A DNA stretch of 64,000 nucleotides, from positions 55,834,053 through 55,898,052 of the forward strand of contig NC_084702.1 in the NCBI RefSeq assembly GCF_028389875.1. The letters are read 5' to 3'. The position numbers and the translations under genes are program-made. Under the pieces are notes generated by a model. The model did no database searches. It saw only the letters and a list, made by a program, of their open reading frames with translations, and was not told the DNA's origin. Source of the DNA: Rhea pennata. Its lineage: Eukaryota; Chordata; Aves; Rheiformes; Rheidae. This document shows, in pieces, positions 50,113-60,352 of this stretch (positions within the stretch are counted from its first letter, which is position 1; each line of letters begins with the position of its first letter).

Positions 50113-52542
50113 GAGAAATGCCTTTCTACAAGCTTGGATACCTTCAATATCACCTTAAAAAAAAAAAAGAATTACTTGAACTCACTAGGATACTTGCATT
50201 TCATGAAGTTGCAACTGCGCACAACTTGTACTCCCCTAACTAGCAAAAATACCACCGTAATGCGTGGTGCTACCTCACATTGTGTTGCCTCTGCCTCCAC
50301 TTCTTCATCACCTAGGAAGCATGAACTGCCTTATTTCAGAGTAGTTAAATAAAAGATATTGTTCAATCCAATTCATTTAAAGTAGTGCAAAGTTGCATGT
50401 TGATTAAACTTATTTATTTAATATACTGATGGATTTTGATTTTGTTTATAAACTTACGTTAAAGTGAACCACTCAGATTAAACAGTAATGGGGATGTGTA
50501 TATAAGTATATATACATACATATATAGAAAGAAAAGTATATATAACGTATGTAGATGTATAATATATATATAAAGTATTTTTATGTACTACAAATAAAAA
50601 TACAAAGCTAGTTTAACTAAATCAAAAATTTAAATCTATCATTAAACATCTATTTTTGTGTACAGCAAGCCTAGGCTTGGCTCTCTGGCATCCTCACTTC
50701 TTTCCATACAGGAACTTCCTGCATTATTTATAAGTACTAATGTATGAATCTGTAAATACTGTCAATAGTTCATAATCTACAAAATTTCTATGAATCACAT
50801 GAGGTCAGAACAGCCTTGTGGAATCATGACAAGCCACCAAAGTGAGCAACACACACTTTAAAAATAATCCTCATTTATTCGAGAAACAGTACATCAAAGA
50901 AATACCTGACCTGTGCATTCACAGACTTCATAAATAGTTTTGATAAGCAATTAATACAACTAACCCCCAACAGACATCATTCATAGGTCAGAAATGGGGG
51001 GAAAGGCCCATGACTCCTGACTCTCAAAGCCATTCTCAAGCCACAGAAGACTAAACCATGATTAAATGTATAAATAAAAGCTGAGACGAAAAACTTACTT
51101 GCATTGTACTTGGTTCTTTCAACTCAAATAAGAAAAAAAGATTTATCGTAGGTACAGCTGATCATTATTGTGGCAGTTTGCAAATTAATAAAATCAGATA
51201 CTCCAGAGACATTTGTGGGAGGAGGCACTCTAATGAAAGCCAGATGCCTAGAAATGGGAAGTAGCATTGAGTAAGCTAGATCCCAGGGTCCCTTAGAATG
51301 ATCAAAATCGAATTTGTTGCAGAACAACGTTCCAGAGAATCCCCCAAAATGGAAAAGGACATTCATGAGTTGCAAGAGTTTCTAAAGAAATCCCTGCACT
51401 GACACTTTCCTTACGCTGCAGCATGAGGAGCGTAGCAGAGAGAAGGCTGCAGGACCGCTTAGCTCCCCGGAGGGCTGGTGGGGGCGCCCAGAAGCACAGG
51501 CTGTTCGGAATACAATTGCTCTGAAGTCGAACCAGGGCTTGGTCAGGCACTCAGCAGCTTGGAATTGTGGCAGCACACGGCTGTAAGGCTTGTAGAGAAA
51601 GCCACTGCTGCAAGGGTCTTCATTTCTGCAATATGACTATTTTTATGATTACTTCTGGATTTAACATGTTTTACATTTTAGCATAGCACCACACTGCTGA
51701 ATGCTAATTAGAAACAGCACTGGTTATCCACTGCGTGTAAATATACTGTCTTGAAAAGGACTGGGATTTCACAAGAGGATATTTCTACCGGAAGAGACAG
51801 AAATGAAGACAGACATCTGGTGTGGACTTCTACTTTAAAGGGCTTTAAAAACTGCACTTAGGAGGCACACATAGTGCTTTGAAAGGATTTCAGAATATAA
51901 TACTGTTTCAAGCAATCACCATCAATTTCATAGGTATGGCACAGCATCTGAACACAAACTTCACAGAGAGAAAAACTAAATGCAGAGATGATCTGGAAAG
52001 AGAAAACAATGTTCCTTGTAGTGTGGTACCTAAGGATTTTTCTCCCTTACGTCATCCAGTCATATTCACATTGCAAAGATTTGTTAGATCCCACAAGTGG
52101 GGAGCTTGGGACTTCAGGTCTCTAAGTCAGGCCACATGGCTCATTTGTTCTCATACTTTTCTCTTTTAGTTTTGTCTGGCAACTGGGCTCTTCCAGTTTT
52201 CCTGTTGCAGCAGATATAAAGGTCTTTGTCTCAAGTCTTTAAAGGAAAATAAAAGTGAAGAAAAAAAGGGGACCAGCAAACAGATATGTTGGAGTTTCTC
52301 AGGAAAGATGCAAACAAACTCAATGTGAAACACATTTCTGAAATATTCCATTAGGACAGACAGTGCTAGAGCCTCCAAAAGCAAACCTTATCCTTCAAAA
52401 ATCCCCTTGTAGAACAATTACATGATTATTGTAGCAAGTTAGAGAATAGTTAATCAGAAAGGCATGATCTTTCATAAATAAATGACCAGGTATCCAACTC
52501 TCCAGATCCCTGAACTTTATGCAGAATGAACATTTATGAACA
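50113..52542. other. Intergenic or distal GCNT4 3' UTR
   Basis: No protein-coding feature is recognised. The part nearest GCNT4 may belong to its 3' UTR, whose end I cannot place. Minus-strand poly(A)-type hexamers are present at 52543-52548 (ATTAAA) and much further down at 50874-50879 (AATAAA). A TA-rich microsatellite lies at 50496-50575. A GC-richer patch is at about 51420-51530 with overlapping 64-82 codon minus ORFs of no known family. Confidence 0.5.
50496..50575. repeat. TA/GTATA microsatellite
   Basis: About 80 bases of GTATATA, ACATACATATATA and related units, interrupted by an AGAAAGAAAAG stretch. Confidence 0.85.
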
Positions 52543-52548
52543 TTTAAT
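52543..52548 (-). terminator. Candidate GCNT4 poly(A) signal, ATTAAA
   Basis: ATTAAA on the minus strand lies about 92 bases after the GCNT4 stop codon. ATTAAA is the commonest variant of AATAAA. Vertebrate 3' UTRs of this family are often longer, so it may be unused. Confidence 0.25.
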
Positions 52549-52639
52549 TTGCTAGCATTCTGCAGTAGGTCAAGGCAGAGGAGGTTCAGGCCCTGTGCTG
52601 TAACAGTACGCAGTACTGGCAGTAGGGATTATGGTGCTG

Positions 52640-54007
52640 CTATACAGAGACATTCACAGAACTTTTATGCAGAAAATAGCTATCAGAGGATAAGTGAACC
52701 CACTCTTTCTGTTGTTCTGCCAGTTTTTCTGCCAAGCATTTTATTAGGACAGGGTCTACTTTAGAGTCAAATTTATTAGCAAACCAATGCCCATAATTCA
52801 TAAGCCATCTTAATTCTGCAGCCCCATAGATGCATACGCTGCGAAGGTGGATACCTGTGCATGGGGGATACAAATGGTCTTCAAGATAATTCCATTTCAC
52901 TAAACGTGTTTTGCTTTGTAAATCTGTTATATCCTGTGCTGACCTTGGGATTTCCCCAGGGACCCCAGGAACACGTGCAAGAGTGGCCCAGAAGTGTTCA
53001 TCTGGAGAGTAAGTATCTCTTGACCAATCAAAAAAATCTTTTGCAAGAGAGCTTTCAAGGGTATATTGAATAAATCCTCGACTTAAAACAAAATAGGCAC
53101 TGCCTACAAAAACCTCAATATTATGGGGTGGTGAATTCTTGGAAATGTTGGTTTTCACTGGCATCTGCATGTATTCATAAGGCACTTTCATAAGTTCATG
53201 GTGATAAGTAAATCGTTCTCTTTTGCTACTGCTTGGCTTTATAGTTTCCAGCATATTTCCCCCATTGAGTTTTTTCAGTTCAGCGACCAACTGGAAATTT
53301 GACCTCAAAGGGAAATCTTGGCCACACAAATTAATAACATACTTCCAGGGAACTGAAGAATCCATCAAATCAGACAAACAATTGAAATCTGCTTGCAGCC
53401 TTGAAATATGTGCATACTCCACTGTTTCCAATTTTGATGCAATGAAAATATTGGGGAAACATTTAGCTAGATTGTTCATAGCAGATTTGAATTTTTTTGC
53501 TGCTTTTTGGTCATAATGAATGCAGTATATATTTTGATGGCCATACAGTGAATGTATAAGCCTTTCTACCATTACTGCATCTTTATGAACAACCAAAGAA
53601 TAGGCTAATGGAAAATTCTCCTCCTCTGGAGAAACAGGTTTTAGGTGGTATTTCCTAAGTGTACGATACAGATGGCAATCGCTTGTCATTGCTACAATGT
53701 CTTCATCTTCTAAATCAATTATATCTTTTCTTCTTATCTCTAAACTCTTGCCAATTTCACCAGGATCTTGTTCATATATAGATGAACAATTAATTTCATA
53801 ATGGAAGTCATTTCTAAGGTTGGAATACCTGTTTCTAACATAAGAAGAAGTGCTTAAGAAGTGCTCAACCAAATAAATGCCCTTATGTGGAAAAAAGAGT
53901 CTTTCAACGTGGAGGAGTTTCAGCAGTGCAAGCAGCCACCCCGTAAAACACAGGATCAGAATCTTCTTTCTTATAGGACATTTGTAGGGACACTTATGTC
54001 TCTTCAT
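52640..54007 (-). CDS. GCNT4: Core 2 beta-1,6-N-acetylglucosaminyltransferase 3 (GCNT4)
   Basis: The enzyme transfers GlcNAc from UDP-GlcNAc in beta-1,6 linkage to the GalNAc of core 1 O-glycans, making core 2 branches; it is a Golgi type II membrane protein of glycosyltransferase family 14. The 455-residue product, close to mammalian GCNT4 in length, has a short basic cytoplasmic tail (1-15), a membrane anchor (about 16-34), a stem, and the Branch domain (about 133-400). Visible landmarks are '[11 protein letters not shown]' (159-169), '[17 protein letters not shown]' (221-237) and '[10 protein letters not shown]' (334-343), whose Glu337 corresponds to the catalytic Glu of GCNT1. Nine luminal cysteines (74, 111, 162, 183, 210, 228, 383, 392, 424) match the invariant set. 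N-glycosylation sequons are at N73, N287 and N452. I chose the ATG at 54005-54007 because the sequence just before it is a splice acceptor, so the coding region is one exon. No break or frameshift is seen. Confidence 0.97.
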   Translation of the reverse strand: MKRHKCPYKCPIRKKILILCFTGWLLALLKLLHVERLFFPHKGIYLVEHFLSTSSYVRNRYSNLRNDFHYEINCSSIYEQDPGEIGKSLEIRRKDIIDLEDEDIVAMTSDCHLYRTLRKYHLKPVSPEEENFPLAYSLVVHKDAVMVERLIHSLYGHQNIYCIHYDQKAAKKFKSAMNNLAKCFPNIFIASKLETVEYAHISRLQADFNCLSDLMDSSVPWKYVINLCGQDFPLRSNFQLVAELKKLNGGNMLETIKPSSSKRERFTYHHELMKVPYEYMQMPVKTNISKNSPPHNIEVFVGSAYFVLSRGFIQYTLESSLAKDFFDWSRDTYSPDEHFWATLARVPGVPGEIPRSAQDITDLQSKTRLVKWNYLEDHLYPPCTGIHLRSVCIYGAAELRWLMNYGHWFANKFDSKVDPVLIKCLAEKLAEQQKEWVHLSSDSYFLHKSSVNVSV

Positions 54008-54008
54008 T

Positions 54009-54030
54009 CTGTAGGAAGACAAAGATAGAA
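54009..54030 (-). promoter_or_regulatory. GCNT4: Splice acceptor directly upstream of the GCNT4 ATG
   Basis: On the minus strand a pyrimidine-rich tract ends 'TTTGTCTTCCTACAG' with the AG at 54010-54009. One base (A, 54008) then precedes the ATG. This fits the known arrangement of GCNT genes, in which untranslated 5' exons are spliced to a single coding exon. It also argues that the open frame upstream of this ATG is intronic and not translated. Confidence 0.8.
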
Positions 54031-55762
54031 CATATTTTAAATCAGGAACAATACATCAGAGGCAATCCAGCTTCTAACAAAGACACGAGCACACTGGTCT
54101 GGCTGTAGCATAAACACCACCGTAGCAGGACAGGGCACTGGAACTCTGCAAATAGTTTCTTCTATTTAAATATTCATTGTTCATATTCATGTTAACTCAA
54201 AAACTGACAAAGAGTAGTTCCTTACTCGAAATTAGCTGACTAAAGGCGAGAAAACAAGTCATATTTGAGATAGTATCCAACAGAACAAGAGTGTTGGAAT
54301 AAAACTCCTCCTGTTTCCAAAACTTTTTTAGTTTTTATGAGCCACCAACGGAGGTACAATAAACCCCTCTTGGGCAGAAACATGACTGTTCTCTGAGTAG
54401 GAAGGACAGTTCATTCTCCTGAGTAACTCCAAGGAATCCAATGGGAATAGCAAAGGAATCTCTTATGAATCTGCAGAGAATGCATGCTTAATGGTAGGTA
54501 TTAATATTTTTAAAAATAAAGCATTAAAGCTGAAAGCTTTAAAAGTCAGCCAGAGCATCCTCATTGTCTCTAGCACTGGGGCTGGCCACGAACATGCCCA
54601 AGGGGAAATAAACTTCTTTCCCATCCTCTCCTACAGGGTCTGACATATCTGAAGTCCCCATGTCCAGACATCTGGGCAGTGATGATAACCTGCCCTGAAG
54701 GAGAGAGATGAAACAACACTTCCATCCACTGGAGAGAGAATATAACTTAGAGGCAGGAAAGGCAGCAGTAAGCTGTAGTACATTATCCTGTTCTCTGCTG
54801 TGTGGTGCAACTCTGAGCTGTGGATTGCAAAAGCACAGATATGGTCCCTTTTTATGCAACAAGGTATGTAATAATATACATCTCTGTGTAGCAAGTTCTT
54901 AACTGAGGTATTATTGCCATGAAGCTAAATGCAATGATCCTGTTTCCACACAGTTTTGCTTTTTACAAGCTGAGTGCAAACAGCATTGCTGCTATCACTG
55001 AATTTAAATTAGACCAGAATTCACATCAAGGTGCAGCATTAGTTTAAAGTCTATTTTCTCTCTTAATGGAATTGTTCATGCACAACAAACTCCAGTATCT
55101 TCTTTTGAAAAGAAGCTGTTTCAGTATGTTTCAGAGTGAAGGAAATACCAACCCACTTTGCCAGCTTATGTTCAGACATGTTATTGGCTTTGAAATTCTG
55201 TAAGTGCACAATTAGTGGAAGCGTACATGTAAAGTGCTGTAAATGTTATGCAATGCCATTACAAGACAAGAAAAGCTTCAGAAAAGAACAAAGTGCTAAG
55301 TGCAACAACAACATAGGTATTTGCAAAGAAAAGAGAAGACTGAGGAAGACAGTACCTAGTTTCAACAACAGGAGAATCCCTAGGCAGCCTACAGCTTGTC
55401 TCACGATCTGTCTACATCATTCACTCCCTGTCTCCCCCCATGGCAGATGCAGGGTAGGGGGCGCGGGCAGAGCATGGTGCACTCCAAGGTTCCTGAAGTC
55501 ATGCAAATGATGGTAATGCTGGGGCAAAACAGCTCCCAGTCAGTCACAGCATTTGAGCTGGGTGGCTGGCTAGATCAGTACAATCTTTCTCCTTTAATTC
55601 CCGCAATAAGCATAACACAAACATCTGTAATACTTTGTGTCCTATTCTCCTCAGCTCTACTGACTTCAGTAGCAGCTGTGCTTCCACATACAATAACAAA
55701 ATGAGCCAAATACTGGATCTTTCCTTCCCCCTTTCCTCAGTTTTAAAGATGCATTAAGTGGT

Positions 55763-55778
55763 AAAAAAAAAAAAAAAA
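55763..55778. repeat. A16 homopolymer
   Basis: Sixteen consecutive A residues with no adjacent CR1 or SINE-like body recognised. Confidence 0.85.
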
Positions 55779-58420
55779 GCTGGGACCACAAGAAGTGGCT
55801 CAGGTGTCTACAGATTCCACATCTACATATAAAATCAAGTATTGAGTTGCACATGCAACACTTACCATGAGACTAACCTAGGTATCTTTAAATGTCAGGC
55901 CTCACAAGCTGTAGCAGCACAATCAGAACTCAGCCTGTAAAGACTGAACTAATTTGTTAGTTCTCCCCCAAAACATCTAAATATATCAGTTCTAGCCAAC
56001 TACTGTCTAACATCAAACCTTCACTTCGTAGGCAAATTAATAAAAAAGCCAGTAAGCCACACGTACCCAGTTGCAACTAATCTAAACTTCTGGAATCTGG
56101 TACAATCTGGAGTCAGACCAGGACATGCAAGAAATCACTTAGACGGCACCGAGGAATCCATCTTACTGTTGATGAGTGAAGGACCAATATTCACACTCCA
56201 TTCATACCATATTTTTATAACACAGCTATATCACTGTCAAGACAGTGGTTCAGACAGTATCAGAGCATGAATGAAGGGCCTTTTGAAACTGAACCCTTAA
56301 ATCCCATGTCTTAAGCACTGTAACATCTCTCCATCAGTGCAGTTTACCACTACCAACACGCCACTGTCCCTCCTGCTCCATCCATGGACTTATCACTTTA
56401 AATTCATATTCTCTGACTTTACCTCCTAGGCACTCCACAGCCAGGGCAAGCACATCAGTTACTGTTATAAGGGCAACAACTCTGCTTTTTAGGCAGAAGA
56501 AGTTTGCCTCAAATGAGGAATAAAAATAGTTTCTGCAACAGATAGGGATTTCTTGAGGAACGATGTGAGACTCTGGAATGAATTTCTCAGGTTAGAAGGG
56601 TCACCACAGATCTTGTCAGTTCTTGACTCAAGTGCAAAGCTCTGGTTTCTAAACACACGCAGCACTTAAAGTCGCACCCAGACATAGCACAGTGCTGCAC
56701 ACGCAGTTCTCCCTGGAGAAGGGGGGAATGAATGGCATGCAACAGGCGATAAGAGACCCACCTGCAATGACCTGACACGTCTGGGCAGTGGAAGAGCCTT
56801 ATCTGAGGTAGCACTGCCCAGTGGCAGCCACCTCTGGTTACGTTGTTCACGAATATTTTTTTCTCTGACGTTAACATCAGAGAAATTTTACTATATGCAG
56901 GATCAATGCTCCCTCTCCTATATAAGAATTTTATATTAGGAAGGGAGCATGGTATTGCCATCTTGCCTTCTTTCACAAAATGTTTGCACTTTCACTTCTA
57001 TATGAATGCGAGAAGATTCCTGAAGAAATTAAGGGAGACTGATCTCATCTTGCAGCCCACATCATATTGCACAGCTGGTATATAAACACTCACAGTGTCT
57101 TACCTGATCAAGGGCTTACTGAGTAAGATGCAAAGAACTGACTGATTCAGAGAAGATAATTAGGGTGTTTTTATTTATCCTTTGCAAGCGTAATGCAAGA
57201 AAACAGGTATGCAACAAATACAAGGGAAACACTTCCTTATGCAACACATAATTATAGCCTGTCATAAGGTATCCTAAAGACCATGACTCAGCAGGGTTCA
57301 AGAAAGAATTAGGCAACTGGCTGACTAATGGGAATATCCAGAGTTACATTAGCCAAGACATAAATAGACAGAAGGCTAAACTCTCTGGAACATGACATAA
57401 GGCAATCACGAGCTGCTAACAGCTCCAGCTGGAAATTTTTACCAACAAAAACTTTTATTCTGACCATTCCTCTGTTCTCTGCATCTGCTTTTATCTTTTG
57501 TTGGACTACAATAGTAATCCCTAGTTAGACCCATGACAGCAGTAATCATATTCCACCCAGAGAATAGCTAGGTTTTCCCTTGGCATATTTCTCTATCTTG
57601 TCTTTTCTCTCTCTCTCTTATTTTCCTCCCTTCAGGAAGCTGTTTTGAGCAGCTTTATACACCTTAAAACAATTCACATCATTTGGCTTTTGCAAACTGT
57701 ATTTGGCTTTTACACAAAAAGAGGTTTGAAGTGGCAGAGGGGAAGAATGTTGCTCTCTCAAGAAAGAGGTCAGCTCCAACCTCCCACCTCCCGAGTGCAA
57801 GAGCTGTGCTGGTCTAAGTCAGCAGAATAATCCCTCCCAAAAGGGACTGAGTGAAGACTGAGCCAGCTGCTCTTAAATTCAAATTCTCAGCCGTTGCCTC
57901 CCAGGCACTCCAAGCCAGGCTCAGCTGTCTGTGTCCATTTAGGGCAGGGACACTGGGCTTGGGGAAGGACCAGAAAACACCTTACACTCTTCAGGTTGGC
58001 AACAGAGCTCCACTCCATCCTACGCATGCCTATAAAACCCCTAAAACAGAGTATAGACTTTTTTCCCCTTTTCTTCAAACACTAGCCATGCAAACTGGAT
58101 TCTGACTCACTTTTACATCAGGGTAACTTAGTGTTATCACAGCTAAACTGATGGAAAGCCTGTAAGAGAGTAGGACTGTAGCCTTCCTCTGTTCCTTAGT
58201 CTCATGAATTCACAGAGTATTAAAAGCATTGAAAATTATGAACAGACCTATAGCCAGCTAAGAAGCTGGGAAGCACAGGGAAGGAAGGCCAAACAGAGAG
58301 CAGAAATACACTAGAAAATGCACATAAGAACAAAAACTAGAATTAGATCTTGGTTTCAACTGACTTACAGCAACAGGGAAAGAAGAGAATTGATATAGAA
58401 ATAAAAATAGATGGAATAGT

Positions 58421-58455
58421 ACATATATGTATATGTATGTATATGTATATATATG
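58421..58455. repeat. (TATG/TA)n microsatellite
   Basis: About 35 bases of ATATG, TATG and TATA units. Confidence 0.85.
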
Positions 58456-59565
58456 CAAACTTTGGATAGCATAACAAAGGTTTGGGGAAGCGAAGTCAAG
58501 TGCAGATTACAGATACAGATACTCCAGGGAATGAATGTAGAAGACCTGTTACTTCAATATTCACTTCCTGCTGCTATTAGCTAGTTGCACGGGAGTTTCT
58601 CTTACTGGCAAAAAAACGTTGCTCCTGCTTGTCAGTTATTGAATCTTATTCCAGCATTCTGTAAATACAAATTAACAGCTGCTAAAGCTGCAGAGTACCC
58701 CAAAGTGTACAAATTCCTGCACAAGGTACATCATAAACATGAAAAGTGGTATTTGCATCTGCACACCATACATAGGTTACCTGCTTGGGTTAGTCATATA
58801 GCACACTTGACATCAATCTTGTGCTAGGGCAGTTTTACACAAGTGAAAATAAAATCACCTACAGGGTCAGATAGGCAAATTGAAGTAGTGGCTATTTCTC
58901 TAGTGGGTTTTACTGTATGATTGCTACAACACAGAAATGTTGAATTCCTACTGAGAGGCTGTAACCACTTGAAATGTTAACTGCTTGCAAGGTGAAACCC
59001 AAGGAAAAGCTAATTATAGATAAATTAAAACCTGCTTTTAGGATTCTTTTGGGAGGGAAAAAAGCATTAAATCAGTTATAATTCTAGCTTGATAGGCTCA
59101 TAGCATTCCAGCACAGCACCAGAAACACACTCTGTGGACTTCTCTAAATGTGTCTTTGGGAGTGGCTGGTCCAGATTTGTCATGAGCAAAGACTGCTGCA
59201 CATGGGACACATATCAGATAGAACATCTACTAGACACTAGCAGAATAAAACAATACCAACAGCACGTCACTTCACCCCCTCTCCTTCCCATGCTGATCTG
59301 GGAGCAATCCTGGCTTCAGGACTCCTGTTCCTGGGAGCTGAGAGGGGGAAGAGACAGGAATCAGCAATATAGCACAGCCTCAGACTATTCACTCTTATCT
59401 GTGCCAGCCCTTCCAGCCAGGAGAACATCACCATCCCATCCCTACTACCCCGACTCCTGCAAACAGAAAAGCTTCAGAATTTTCACTGACAATAACTCAA
59501 AGAGTACATGAGCTCTAGGCCTTTACAGGCCTGTTTCCCATGTTACTAGCCCCATAATGCAAGTC

Positions 59566-59586
59566 AAAAAAAAAAAGGGGGGGGGG
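59566..59586. repeat. A11G10 homopurine run
   Basis: Eleven A residues followed immediately by ten G residues. Such runs are prone to length error in sequencing and assembly, so the exact length should not be trusted. Confidence 0.85.
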
Positions 59587-60292
59587 ATCTCCCTTCACAA
59601 CTGCTCCTTACATTCAGAGAAAATGGACGAAGGCAAGGTGTCCACCCCCCAAGGACACACTGCAGCTTCTTAACCTCTTCTGTTAAAGAGTATTTTTTGC
59701 TCCTAGCTGCAAAGATTACTGTATTGAAGGTTTCTTTATTCATAAAGCCATGCAACTGCTCAAGATTCAATCACCATTCAGAAATGAATGCAGTAATTAT
59801 GAAGAAGAGCAAATTCCATCTGCAGGCACTCAGGCTTCAGGTGGAAGAGCAAAGTTGTGGCTGGGGAGAGGTCAGGCCAAAAGCTTCCACTCACGAACCA
59901 CACACATTAATGACAATTGTTCTGACGGATAGCAAGGCTCTATGGTACTTTTCATAGTATGGAAATTTAGATGGCCATCCCTAAAAGGGTTCAGAAAAAA
60001 TCAGGTGTGCTGGTGACATCAGATGCTGTCTGAGGATCCTGAATATCTGGGCTACAACTCTCATCTGTAAACTATGTGAATAAATATGATCTTTCATTTC
60101 ACTGGCACTTTCAAAAAAACCCAACTGTTTTGCCTGAAGTCAATATATTTCTTTCAAACTTGAAAGGAACATTTTCTATTTCAGGATTTTTAATTTTAGA
60201 TAGAACTGAAAAAAGTTCTAAAGAGATCCCATTCTGAACAGGAAAAATATCAACATATATCAGAAATAGCAAAAATCCATGTTTTGCCTTTA

Positions 60293-60352
60293 CAGAATCA
60301 CACAGAATGGTTGAGTTTGGAAGGGACCTCTGGAGATCATCTAGTCCAACCC
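60293..60352 (-). mobile_element. CR1 LINE, 60-base 3' tail
   Basis: On the minus strand this gives 'GGTTGGACTAGATGATCTCC', then 'AGAGGTCCCTTCCAAACTCA' and 'ACCATTCTGTGTGATTCTG', which is only the last 60 or so bases of CR1. The tail is well preserved, so it is an avian-type copy with extreme 5' truncation. Confidence 0.92.

Larger units (their letters stand above)
54031..60292. other. Probable GCNT4 5' intron or upstream DNA, no coding feature recognised
   Basis: If the acceptor at 54009 is used, the sequence to the right on the minus strand is intron until a 5' non-coding exon. Candidate minus-strand donors are TCATG|GTAAGT with the exon ending at 55866 and ATCAG|GTAAGA with the exon ending at 57104. 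Neither is supported by other data. An A16 run is at 55763-55778, a TATG repeat at 58421-58455 and an A11G10 run at 59566-59586. The longest ORF (129 codons, minus, 56587-56976) has no recognisable domain. No ANKRD31 exon could be recognised. Confidence 0.5.

Noticed and set aside
53223..53516. 97-codon plus ORF antisense to GCNT4
   Set aside because: It is the complement of a strongly constrained coding exon, so an open antisense frame is expected by chance.
54008..54022. GCNT4 start extended to a TTG giving five extra residues
   Set aside because: The extra codons fall within the splice-acceptor tract, and the ATG at 54005-54007 gives a protein aligned with the expected family N-terminus.
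56521..56600. Possible CR1 remnant
   Set aside because: Some similarity to the 'TTCTT..GAGACACTGGAA' region, but no neighbouring CR1 blocks follow.
56587..56976. 129-codon minus ORF as an ANKRD31 exon
   Set aside because: No ankyrin repeat pattern or other recognisable domain.
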